NCBI GenBank assembly: GCA_036346275.1
Contig: CM070713.1
Coordinates: 69,184,382-69,248,381, forward strand
Source: Otatea glauca
Lineage: Eukaryota > Streptophyta > Magnoliopsida > Poales > Poaceae
Direction: 5' to 3'
DNA length: 64,000 nucleotides
The notes beneath the pieces are model-generated. The model searched no databases, had not been told where the DNA came from, and saw only the letters and a program-made list of their open reading frames with translations. This document shows positions 26,109 through 36,757 of this stretch, in pieces (the first letter of the stretch is position 1; the number at the start of each line of letters is the position of its first letter). Position numbers and translations under genes: made by a program.

Positions 26109-26470
26109 CAGGGTTCACAAAACCGACGAAAACCGCGGTTTTCGAGCGTACCGCTGAGGTTCGAAATCAAAAACCGTTCGGTAAACCGGTCCATTCAAAA
26201 AAAAATTAAAAATTTAAATTTTTGAAAAAAATTTATACGCTCGGTTTTTCGCCAAAAACCGCAGTTTTCGTCAAAAATCTCTCACAAAAACCGTTTTGCG
26301 ACGAACATCCGGTTGGCAGCGGTTTTTCGAAAAAAACCAAGCGGTTTTTCTAATTTTTTGGAATTTTTCAGAAAAATTTGATTTACTAACCCTTTGATTT
26401 TTAACGATTTTCCGAGCGGTTTTTACGGTTTTCGTACTGCGAATTTCGAAATTCGGTTTTGCTAACCCTG
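26109..26470. mobile_element. hAT-type MITE, 362 bp, perfect 8-bp TSD
   Basis: The left end reads CAGGGTTCACAAAACCG and the right end, reversed, CAGGGTTAGCAAAACCG. It is flanked by perfect 8-bp duplications GCGGCTTG at 26101-26108 and 26471-26478. The interior is rich in AAAACCG/CGGTTTT inverted words and could fold on itself. There is no coding capacity. Confidence 0.9.
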
Positions 26471-26954
26471 GCGGCTTGTGCCTACCGCTCTACCCCATCC
26501 CCGGTCAAACCCTTCCGCTCACCCATTTCTCTTTCTCAAATCTAATCGCAAAAGCAGCGTTTGCTCCGCAAGCAAGCAATGCTACATCCCGCAATACAGT
26601 GAAGATGTATAGGCCTTCCAGTACTACTAATTCTATCTATCACCGTCAAGCACGAAGGATGAGATGACTAGACCAAAGGTAGCTTCAGAGTTCTGATGTG
26701 ATGGATTACCTGAAAAGCTCCCGGATTGGGAAAATTCCTTCGCAGGACCCTTCTGCGCAGCCTGCGGCACAGGCATTTTCTCACGAGGTTACTCTCACCC
26801 AGAGACGGAAGTGACTTTCATTGGCTTGGGCGGCAAATCCTACGTCAGCAAACTACATTAGAAATTGCAAATCCGACGTAGCTCGTGACGGATGCCAATA
26901 TACATTTTTTCTGAGCTTTCATACCATTTCTTTAGTAGCATGCCCAATCATAAC

Positions 26955-27835
26955 TAGGGATGAAAACGAAACGAAAACGATCGGTAAATTACCGTTTCGT
27001 TTTCATTTCTACATCTTTTATCGGTAACAGAAAGAAAAATCGAAAACTCCGAAAACAGATGTGGATACAGAAACGAAAGTGAAAAATTCCACAAGAATAT
27101 AGTACATGATCATAATATACATGATCGCAAAAACAATGTAACTCATTCCACCTTCAAGATGGACACAAGAACAATGTTATGTTCACCTGTATCATTAGGA
27201 AGTTTTTTTTCTCAAGTATGTGAGCTGAAGGTTTGCTAATTGTCCCCTAGATCGTACTATCATGTCCTCCTCCATATCATTATCATAGACATCTTCTTGC
27301 TCCTCCAACTATAAAGGTGTAATGCCCTAAAATTTGTATATTATTGTTCAATGTTCATTTATGATTTTCTGAGATTTATCCTGGATTTTCTGGAGTTTAT
27401 AAATGCCATTTTATTATTTTTAGATTTATAAAGTTAATTTATTCATAAAAAAAGAAACTAAAATTATGCTAGAAATTTTTTTCCTAGGTTCAAAATGTGC
27501 CAAAGTGTTTTTGAAAATTTTTCTGAAATTTTTGAACTCTATTTGATATTTTCTATAAAACCATTTGTATTTTTGAAATTATTTTAATTCGAAAATAAAT
27601 GTAAATTCTCCATTATCTTTTTTGGTCAAGTGGGCCAAGTTTTCAACGGAATTTCCGGTTTCATTTATACGGGATTTCTGTTTCCATTTCCGTCGAAAAT
27701 GGCTCTCCCGTTTCCGATAAAAAAAAATCTGTTTTCGTTTCTGTACCGACATTTTCCGTTTATGTTTCCGAAAAAAGGCTTCCGTTCTGTTTTTCTCTGA
27801 AATGATCAAAAATTTCATTTTTGTTTTCATCCCTA
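26955..27835. mobile_element. Non-autonomous hAT-type element, 881 bp
   Basis: Both ends begin TAGGGATGAAAAC as inverted repeats. The flanks ATCATAAC (26947-26954) and ATCACAAT (27836-27843) look like an 8-bp TSD with two mismatches. Subterminal DNA is full of GAAAACGAAA/TTTCGTTTTC-type words. No transposase is present. Confidence 0.75.
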
Positions 27836-28119
27836 ATCACAATGGTATAGGAGGCACTGCCACGATATTTTTACACTATGTTTACTCTCATGTTTTATCA
27901 ATTTTACTATCCACTCAACAATTTTGGAGCAACAACTGTAGACACCGACACAAGCTACTACATATGGGGGGTGAGCACATGAATTTGGCCGTGTAAAGAT
28001 TTAGAGAAGAGAAGCCACCGCCATTAACAAATCCATAAGAACAGAACACGTTAAGGTTGCTGTTTGGAGACAAGCACATACCTCGACTCGTGAAACCCAG
28101 ACAAGATACACTGGCTTTA

Positions 28120-28361
28120 CTGTCCGTTTGGTTTAAGTGTAGATGAGATGGGATCATCCATTCTGACAGAGATCCATTTAAATTCATGTTTGATTGAAGA
28201 GATAAGAGATAGATAGGATAAGTCAATTTTTTTGTTGGTTGGAGGGATGAGAGTTGGAAGAGTTTATCCGGCCAATTTCATGGAATGGACTCATCCAGCA
28301 TTTGCGAGGAATATTCCTGAAAGTTGGCTGCTCTCATCCGCCCATCCATATAACCAAACAG
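28120..28361. mobile_element. Probable small MITE, about 242 bp
   Basis: Ends CTGTCCGTTTGGTTT and the reverse complement of ATAACCAAACAG form short inverted repeats. No convincing TSD was found. It abuts the end of the LTR relic at 28366 and may have replaced or inserted into it. Confidence 0.45.
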
Positions 28362-28365
28362 TGGC

Positions 28366-29864
28366 GAGGATCAAGGATAACCGGTTAGAGTGAGGTGAAT
28401 ATGAGGTTTTTAAAATTCTTCGGCTCTAATTGAAAAAAATTAATAGTCTAAGCAAGAATTACAATTTTTGACAATTAAGGTATAAATTATCTAGATTTCA
28501 CTAAGTGTACCGACACCTTACACTAGGCAAGAATACAGTCCTAATTATAAGATCACTACTCTAAAGTTGCTAGGAATGTAAATTGCACATAAGAACAAGA
28601 AATCAAACCACAAGAGAAAATGACACGAAGATTTATTCCGTGGTCTTAGAGACTTGCCGATCTCCCCTAATCAATGTTGAGGAAGCTTGATCAACTTCAA
28701 ATTGGCTCCAAATCACACTTGAGCCTCCTTTGATCACTTGGTAGTTCTTCTCCACTCCAGGTTGCTGAACTCCGGCCTTCACAAGCTTGCCGGGGCTTCT
28801 CACAAACTCCGTCGAGAAGCTCACCGTGCACAAACGCCTCCAAACCGTCTAAGAGGTAGCAACCTCTAGAGTAATAAACTTTGACGATTGCTTGAAGTTT
28901 ATCAAGTGTCTAAATGGCTCAAATGAATACACACTTGATTTTCACTCAACTACTCTCAAATTGAGAATTGAATGCTATAGAGTAGAAGAGAAACTAGCTA
29001 GGGCTCATGAATGTGCAGTAAGTGTCCAAGAGAACCTTCTTGCTGCAGGTGGGGGTGTATTTATACCCCCACCAAAATTTCTAGCCATTGCTACCAAACT
29101 CCAGAAAAATTCAGGGAAGTCGGCACTACCGCCCATGTAGGGCCGATAGAGCCGGCCTTAGGTCCAACGGTCGACAGTAGCATTAAATGCTAAGACTGAC
29201 TAGCCGTTGTTACAGTGGCCTGGCACTATTGCCCATGTGAGGCCAGTAGTGCCGGCCAAGCGACAGTACCGCCCCCATGGGAGATGTAGTGCCGGTCGGG
29301 CAACTCAGCAAAACACACCCTTTTGTTAAAAAGCTACCGACCATATGGGCCGGTACTGCCGCCCCTCCGGCAGTACCGCGCCTATGTAGTTGGTAGTGCC
29401 GGCCTCACTGGGCACAAAAGTACCCTTCTGTAAAAAAAACTACCGTTCTTGAGTTGGTACTGTATCGCTCCTGTATGCACGGTAGTGCCAACAATACAAG
29501 GCAGAGATGGGTTTTTCAATAAATTTTTTCGACAAAAGCGAATGATCAAGATATAAGCATGGATTTGAGCCATTGATACAATTTAAAACTTTAAGCTACT
29601 AGCCAAGAGTCCCTCTTAATAGTACGACACCTAATCTTTCTCCAAAACACTGAGATCGGCAAAAGCTATAAAAAGGTCTTTAATTTTATACCTTGGCTAT
29701 TTAGCTCGATGCGTTGATCTTCTTTCGCTCCATTTTCAGGCTTCATCGCGTGCTACGACTAGGACCAACCTATTTTCAACATTCTCAAAAAAAATATTAG
29801 TCCTTTAATCGCGATTGTCATTAATTACTAAAACTAAAATGAATTGAAGGTCTAGATGCTTTCA
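28366..29864 (-). mobile_element. Sirevirus-like LTR relic (copy A)
   Basis: Read on the minus strand it starts TGAAAGCATCTAGACC at 29864, like the LTR at 62577 (TGAAAGCATTTAGGCC). It runs through a block with many GCCGGTAGTGCC-type palindromes (about 29500-29100). It then shares with 63560-64000 the segment on GTGGTTTGATTTCTTG, the CTTGGAGG-type region and the TTAATTGTCAAAA end. No primer-binding site or coding region follows, so it is a solo or truncated LTR. The low-coordinate end is uncertain because of the adjacent MITE. Confidence 0.75.
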
Positions 29865-30169
29865 AGCGGGACAGATGAAAAAAGATGGATAAGTGAACAC
29901 ATAGCTTGTCTAAAAAAAAACGGTGAAGTGAGCACTTACCTTGGAACATAAAATAGAATAACCATGCTAAACCTTTTCAAAACACTGAGGTTAAAATGCT
30001 CATCATTGGGAACCTTATTCTATATCAGGTTACCTTATCGCAATAGACAGGATTGCAGGAGGCTTCTCGTTCTCTAATACCGCTTGCTTCTCTCAGAAAT
30101 CACCTTGCTTCTCCTGCAGGACAGACAGCTCAATGACAACTCAAGACTGTCGTCGGCTGGTTTAAATTG

Positions 30170-30877
30170 ATTTTTTAAATAATATATATTTTTATTCAAA
30201 TTGCAAAAATATACCACGATATCAAAAAATTGCAAAAATATATCCCTGTCGCCCTTTGAACGGGCGACAGGTGTCGCCCTTTGAACGGGCGACAGGTGCA
30301 ACTAAGGCCTCTGTCGCCCTTTGGTAGGGCGATTTTGGCACTTGTCACCCTTTGAATGGGCGACATGTCCCCTCTCCTGTAGCCAGTTTGTAAAGAAAAT
30401 CATAACTTTTTCATATGATCTCGGATGGAGATAAACTTTATATGAAAATTGTAGCTCTCGACGAGATCTACAACTTTTATATACAAATTTTTTTATTTGA
30501 ATCCATTTAGATGCCCAAAAATAGGATGGAAAGTTCAGATCTAAAAATCAGATCTATACTAGATCTAAAACTTCTATCTCGTTTTTGGTAGTCCAAATGG
30601 ATTCAAATGAAAAAAATTTATATACCAAAGTTGTAGCTCTCGTCGAGAGCTACAATTTTCATATAAAGTTAATCTACATCCGAGATCATATGAAAAAGTT
30701 ATGATTTTCTTTAGAAACTGGCTACAGGAAAGGGGATATGTCGCCTATTCAAAGGGCGATAAGTGCCAAAATCGCCCTATCAAAGGGCGACAAAGGTATA
30801 TTTTTGCAATTTTTTGAGATCGTGGTATATTTTTGCAATTTGAATAAAAATATATATTATTTTTTAAAAAAGTTCGA
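30170..30877. mobile_element. MULE-type foldback element, 708 bp
   Basis: Perfect 9-bp duplications TTTAAATTG (30161-30169 and 30878-30886) flank an element whose two halves are nearly full-length inverted repeats, with the turning point at about 30545. The arms carry TTTTTATTCAAATTGC and AAAATATACC near the ends. Self-complementary GTCGCCC...GGGCGAC units occur; two lie in tandem 25 bp apart at about 30246-30295. The 9-bp TSD is characteristic of Mutator-like elements. No protein is encoded. Its TIRs are related to those of the MULE at 56831. Confidence 0.88.
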
Positions 30878-30949
30878 TTTAAATTGGGGTAGCAAGATGG
30901 CATACGCAGTTGTGCTGGTACCATTCTTAGAACATGTTTAAATGACCTC

Positions 30950-30952
<3 letters not shown>

Positions 30953-30982
<30 letters not shown>
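30953..30982. repeat. (AT)15 microsatellite
   Basis: An uninterrupted AT dinucleotide run of about 30 bp lies shortly after the MULE. Confidence 0.95.
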
Positions 30983-30985
<3 letters not shown>

Positions 30986-33660
30986 TTTGCTTTTAAAAAA
31001 TTAGATCATTGTAGAACCTCGTTTGTGATTAAAAGTTACTCACTCAAAGGAGAAGGAAGCAAGAGAGAAAAAGAAAATCAATTTCCAATTTTTTTTCACA
31101 TACGACTCTCGAGTAGTCATTGTGTGGCTTCTACAACACGGCGTACAAGAATCAGCTTCCAAGGCACAACATCTCTAGCGTAATTCAATTTGACCTTAAC
31201 TCTGTTCCTTTGTTACAAAACACACGGCAAAATATATAGGATCAAAGGAAACGAGAGAGAGATTTTACGTGAAAAACCCTTTTCGTGAAAAACCACATAT
31301 GTACGAAGTCAAATATTACTATATAAGGATAAGTTTACAACGAGGCTATCTTTTGTCTTCTCTCGTCATGTTTGCCTTTTTTTTCCCTTGTTCTATTTTA
31401 TGGACTACATGTACGTATTTATAGTAGAACATAAAGGACTCTGTAAAGAAGTAAAATTCTGAATTATAGTAGAAAACAAATTCAAATCATACTTTAACAA
31501 ACAACAAATATAGTATAACATAATATTTTCTATTTATATTAGTATCATCTTGTTTTTTCATTATTCAATGCTTGTTTAGACTACATGATGATAATGCATA
31601 TCACATAGCTTATGCCAGTATAGTCGAGCGAACAGCTATCAATGAATCACCCTTTCAATCCATCCATCCCGTGGAGGTCCACCTAATAAAGGATTAGAAT
31701 ACTTTCCTTTTTTAAGAATTTTTAATATATTCTCTTTTTATTAGGGAATGTAAACCACTTATCATAGACTTTTATTATATAATAGATTTTGATTCCTATT
31801 ATATAAATAAAATCAAATTCCTTAACTTATTTTAGTGTTCTCTTGAATTAGCTTATTTATGAAATTTTAATTCTGGATAAAAATATTTTTTTAACTTTTC
31901 ACTTAGTATAAACAATCGTTAATTTCCTTATATTATTATTTTAATTTGCATTTTTTATTTTACTTCTTATAGAGTTTCTTTTCCAGTTTTAGTTTAGAAT
32001 TCGTATAAAATCTGGCTACTAATTTTTATTTCAAACATATGTTATTTTTATTGTACTTGACCTAGACTCTTTCTTTTTATCTAAATTTTAGTTTTATTTA
32101 ATTTTGAATATTTGTAATTTTTTATTGTATTTGCCATGGACTCTTTATTTTAGACTATTTTTTAAAATTTTGAATTTCAATTTTAGGTTAGGATTCATAT
32201 AGAAATCCAACTTCTAATTTTCACCTAATTTCTATTCTAAATTTCATCTATGTAGAGTTTTTAATTCAGATGTTTTATGAAAAATCAACTTTCTATTTTC
32301 CTTTTATTTTTAATTCCCATTTTTTTGTTATTCTTTATTTGATTTTGAATTTCTGTTTTAGGCTATAATTTGTATACAAATCCAATTGCTAATTTTATCT
32401 GTTTTTTATTTCATATTTCGGAATGAAAATCATATTGCTAATTCCTCTTATTTTCCTTTCTGAATTTATATTAATTTCTATTGTTATTTTTATTGAATTT
32501 TAAATATTAGTTTTAGGTTACAATTCGTATACAAATCCAACTTCTAATTCTAATCTAGTTTTTATTCTGAATTTTAGCTATGTACGAATTTTAATTTGGA
32601 GTTCGGTTGAAAATCAAATGGCTAATTTCTTTTTATTTTTATTTTAAATTTCTATTATTTTTTATTGTACTTGATTTGGACTCTTTTTTTATCTAAACTA
32701 ATAACTCAGGTCCGCTAGATAGACGGTTAAATGTTTCCTTTGAATAATAACATCCAATGGCTACTTAGTTCAACTTAATTATGGTTCACTAGATTAAGTG
32801 ATGAATGTTTTGCTTTTTTATGAGAATTTCTAGCATTTTTCTCTTTTTTCTTAGCAATTATAAAAATACATGCCATAAGCTTTTAATACATAATAAATAT
32901 CAGGATTGATCACTAATATCAGGAGGATTTTGTATAGTCCTACTATGTTATACCACAATGGTATACTCTTTCATTTAGAGGAATAAACATGACAGAGTTA
33001 ACAGGTACATTTTGCTGATATAAAGGAAGATTGATCACTGAGCCTCTCAGAATATGCAGCCATTGTATTTTTTTTTCGGAGTGCATGCACTGTGACCAAA
33101 TAACCAATTGACATTACACAACTAGATGATTTATATTAAAATAAGAGCCAACAACTTTCGTTGTGAACACATCACTTTCTCTCAGTTTGCAACTTTAGCA
33201 TGAGCATATTTTATCAAATCACTAGAAAATAAACTTTGAATCAACTGGTAACTTTTTTATGCTATGATGACTTGCAATCAGTCAATATCACTTTTTTTTA
33301 TAGCAGGGACTAAATTTCAGATTAGGTTGCATCTTCCATTTTGTTTATTAAAATAAAAACAATCTCTCCATGTGGACACAATACTAAACTTCTCACTTTG
33401 CATTTATAACATAAAAACAGCATTCTGTCTGCTCCGATTCAGCAAATTTTGAGCAAAAAAAGGATGAGATCAATTCTAGAAAGCGTCGACCTTGAGTCCA
33501 CCATAAGTTTCTGCGAAAGTCTGCTATGAACTTATCAACAACTGGGAAAACCAATTCTGCAAGGCATATTTTATTAAGTTGTTTCTGTAATAGTGAGGCG
33601 CTTACACTGCAAATGGTTCATTAGACTTCTCGCTGAGCAAGTAAGTGTTTCAGTCATATA
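30983..33660. other. AT-rich repetitive DNA without genes
   Basis: No gene is seen. From about 31980 to 32640 a degenerate unit recurs with irregular spacing: TTTTAG..., then AATTCGTATACAAATCCAA-like text and CTTCTAATTTT. Instances lie near 31990, 32183, 32357 and 32512. It looks like an old tandem array or an LTR interior, but no ends were found. Confidence 0.5.
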
Positions 33661-33674
33661 GCAGTACCATTGGC

Positions 33675-33825
33675 ATATGAGCGTTGGCTCAGTGGCCAGG
33701 CGCTGCTTTGAACACACAGACCACCTGAGTTCGAAGTCTAGGCTCACTCAGGTGCTCATGCGCCGAGTGCATTCGTGTGTGTGGGGTGTGTTACGATTGT
33801 AGCTCAGTGGTTGTTTTCTTCTTAT
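33675..33825 (+). mobile_element. tRNA-derived SINE-like unit
   Basis: An RNA polymerase III A box (TGGCTCAGTGG, 33685-33695) and B box (GAGTTCGAAGTC, 33727-33738) lie about 32 bp apart, as in tRNA genes and tRNA-derived SINEs. The rest does not fold as a tRNA, so a SINE is more likely than a tRNA gene. A second A-box-like TAGCTCAGTGG follows at about 33801. No TSD was fixed. Confidence 0.55.
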
Positions 33826-35709
33826 ATAGTGAAGGCTAGAGCTCTTAGCCAAAATTTCAAAGAAAAACAAATTTTCAGTAATCCCATCACCATCAAATCT
33901 GTTCATTACAAGCAAAATCACAGCAATGATAGCGGACACTTATTTATTGAGAAATGTGTAAGTTCAAGCTCCTTTTAGTTTTGGTAATTGGTTTCGGTAA
34001 TTAATGTTTAATTATTATGTAATGATAAATCTAATTATTGTGAGACTAATCGGTATCAAGATATATCTTTTATTAGTCTCAATTGGATGAAAGGATGTGA
34101 AAGTGCATCTAGGCACTTATGTTATTTTGGTGATTAATGAATGTTATTTTGGTGATTAATGACAAACACTCATAATGACAATCTATGTAAATTAAGTAAA
34201 TGCTTAACTTAGTGCTTAGCAAATGACAAACCTCTAATATGATTATATTGCTATGAGACTAACTTGTTATTGCCTAGTTGAGTATCAGTCTCATCTATTT
34301 AGAGGAAAATCAAATAGGAAGGTTAAGCAAAGATAAGGTATGCAATTTTGGTATCTATTCTATATTTGTTATTGCATTCCTTTTGTGCAAATGCATAGTG
34401 AACTCCAAGTAGCATGTTGGTTCTATATGCACATTGGTTCATGTCATATTTATTTGTGCATATATATTCATTTGAGTTCATTATGGTATGCATGTATTAA
34501 CTAGAGTTAAACTTCATATTGCTATAGATTGACTTGGTGCATGCATGTTTTATTTGTATATCTTCTCATGCAATTCTCTTAGTGAAGTTTATCTAGTGTT
34601 GGATCACATATTTACTCTTACTCCAAATGTTATTTGCACATGTACAATTCGTGTATATTTTATCATGTGCTTTATTTAAGTAAAGTCTGTGATCCTTGCC
34701 ATGATTTAATTGATTCATCCTATTGGCAATTATCTCTCTAGTGCATATAGATCAATTACATATTCATCATGATGTACTTAGTAGAGAACATTTCTTATGT
34801 CAAGTGTTTCTATTTTGTGTTGTGCTTCTTTATATGAAACACTTGTTGTAATCAACTGCTCACAAATATCAACTCTATTCATATCTATTGAGCTTTTGGG
34901 ACTAATGTCTTTCATGAGTAGTTTGGAAAGAATTAGGTCCCGTATGTGTATGATGACCAAGGTATCTTGGAGGATGATCATTAAGCCGAGGTCAACAAGG
35001 CGGCGGTGTCACCAAGAGTCGAGGACTAAGTCAAGAGCAACTTGGCGTGGAGATCGTCAGAGAGGATGATCAAGTCAAGGTTGATAGAACGAGAGTCTCA
35101 TGAGGTGAATCGAGTCGAGTTGGACAAGGCGAAGATGTCATCGATTATATGGTGAAGGTCTTCATGCATCGACATCAAGAAAGAAGACGGCAAGTGACTA
35201 GTTCTAGACTTATATTATCTTTGATTTAATTTGAGTCTAAGGATTGCCGTACTATTAAGAGGGATGCGATGTCGAATGACTTTTAGATGTGTCAAGTGCT
35301 CAAGTGATCCATCCTTGTGAATCTTAGAAAGAGAGTGGTGTTGGTAGTGCTTAGGAAAGTGAGGGTTGTAGGTCTCTCTTGATTTCTTTGTGAAATCTGT
35401 GGTTATCCTTTTAGTTTTGGGTAGTGAGACCTTGTTATTTGTGTAGCCCTCGTTCTTAGCTTTGGAGAGTCCAAAATCTCTGAAATCGGAGTCCGAGTCA
35501 AAAGTTATGCTCGTTTTCGTCGAGTTGCTCGGTCTGATTCGGACTATCGAGTTAGTCCGGACTATCGGATCATCCGGAGTATCCGGATATTCATCCGGAC
35601 TCTCGGGTTGAGTCTCTGTTAGCCTTTTCTCAGTCAATCCGAGTATCGGATTGAAATCCGAGTCTCCGGATGTCGCGACTCTGCCCCAACGGCTAGTTTT
35701 TGGGAGTTC

Positions 35710-35718
35710 TATATATAG
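35710..35718 (+). promoter_or_regulatory. TATA box of the 5' LTR
   Basis: TATATATAG followed by a C/T-rich stretch suits the LTR core promoter. The same box is at 44524-44532 in the 3' LTR. Confidence 0.7.
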
Positions 35719-36356
35719 CCCTTCCTCCCTCTTTTGAGAGAGCTTTTGGTGGGGTTTTGGGTGGATTTTGAGGGGCTGTGTGGGGGCTTTGAGGGAGCTT
35801 TTACCCTTAGATCTAAGTGATCCCTTGTGAGAAGGGTTGGGAAGAGTTTGTTGAGTGAGATTTGAGTTGATTGAGCACTTGATTTCATCTCCAAGTTTGT
35901 TCTTCGTGAGCATTTGTTACTCTTGGAGGTTGAGGACTCCTAGACGGCTAGGAGGTCGCCACGAGCCACCGGAGCTTTGTGTGGTTGGCCGTGGGAAGTT
36001 TGTGAAGGCAGTTCCGCCTCCGTAAGGGAAGGAATCAAAGGAGTGAAGACCGCGAGTGCATTTGTGCAACACCGGAGGAAGAGGGTTGAAAGAGACCCGG
36101 CTCAAGTGTGACCGAGCCGCCTCAACGGAGACGTAGGATCCCTCAAGGATCCGAACCGGGTGAAAAATCATCGTCTCCAAGTTTGCTTCTTTCTCTTGCT
36201 TTAGCATTTGATTTTGAATCTTGAAATTGCCCGATCTACTCTTTTGTTGTGTTTGGCTCGGATCTTCTATTCCTCGTGTTTTGACATCATTAAGATCTTT
36301 TGTGTTCAAGTAGATTGTTGAAAAATTGCAAAGATTTAAAATCTCCATTCGAAGTC

Positions 36357-36590
36357 CTCAATCCGAGTATCCGAATCCACGAACCGGACGATCCGGATAA
36401 TCCGAGTATCCGGATTGAATACCGGACACTCGGGTTAGGACCCTCGGATTGGACTATCCGGATTGAATACCCCGACGATCGGATAATCCGAGTATCCGGA
36501 TTGAATAACCGGACACTCGGGTTAGGACCCTCGGATCGACTATCCGGAGTATCCGGATTGAATATCCGGACACTCCGGATTATTCAGGAC
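36357..36590. repeat. Palindromic CCGGA module cluster, 5' LTR
   Basis: The cluster is built from repeated ATCCGGA-GTA-TCCGGAT dyads and TTGAATAnCCGGACACT links. Sireviruses are known for palindromic LTR modules; this appears to be a family-specific version. Many units are one base shorter than in the 3' LTR. Confidence 0.8.
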
Positions 36591-36701
36591 GCTCGGGAGA
36601 TTTTATTTAGCTGCAAAATTTTTATTCCGCTGCATTAAGTTACAAAGTTTTTAATTCGCCTATTCACCCCCCCTCTAGGCGACATCCCCTGTCCTTTCAA
36701 T

Positions 36702-36714
36702 TGGTATCAGAGCA
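36702..36714 (+). other. Primer-binding site (initiator Met-tRNA)
   Basis: TGGTATCAGAGCA begins two bases after the 5' LTR end. It is complementary to the 3' end of plant initiator Met-tRNA, the usual primer of copia elements. Confidence 0.93.
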
Positions 36715-36757
36715 AGGTCTCTCTTTTTATTAGACTTAACCGTCTAGAGAGTAAAGG

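Larger units (their letters stand above)
34098..36699 (+). repeat. 5' LTR of the gag-only Sirevirus-like element
   Basis: It is 2602 bp, TG...CA ended, nearly identical to 42912-45538. It contains a TATATATAG box at 35710 and two clusters of CCGGA palindromes (about 35510-35690 and 36357-36590). Differences from the 3' LTR are mostly one- or two-base length changes in C or G runs. Confidence 0.95.

Noticed and set aside
33675..33760. tRNA gene
   Set aside because: A and B boxes are present but the arms do not pair as a tRNA cloverleaf; a SINE-like unit fits better.
35215..35913. 232-residue open frame on the minus strand inside the 5' LTR
   Set aside because: The matching stretch of the 3' LTR breaks the frame several times through small length changes, and the text has no domain; it is antisense to the LTR promoter and palindromes.
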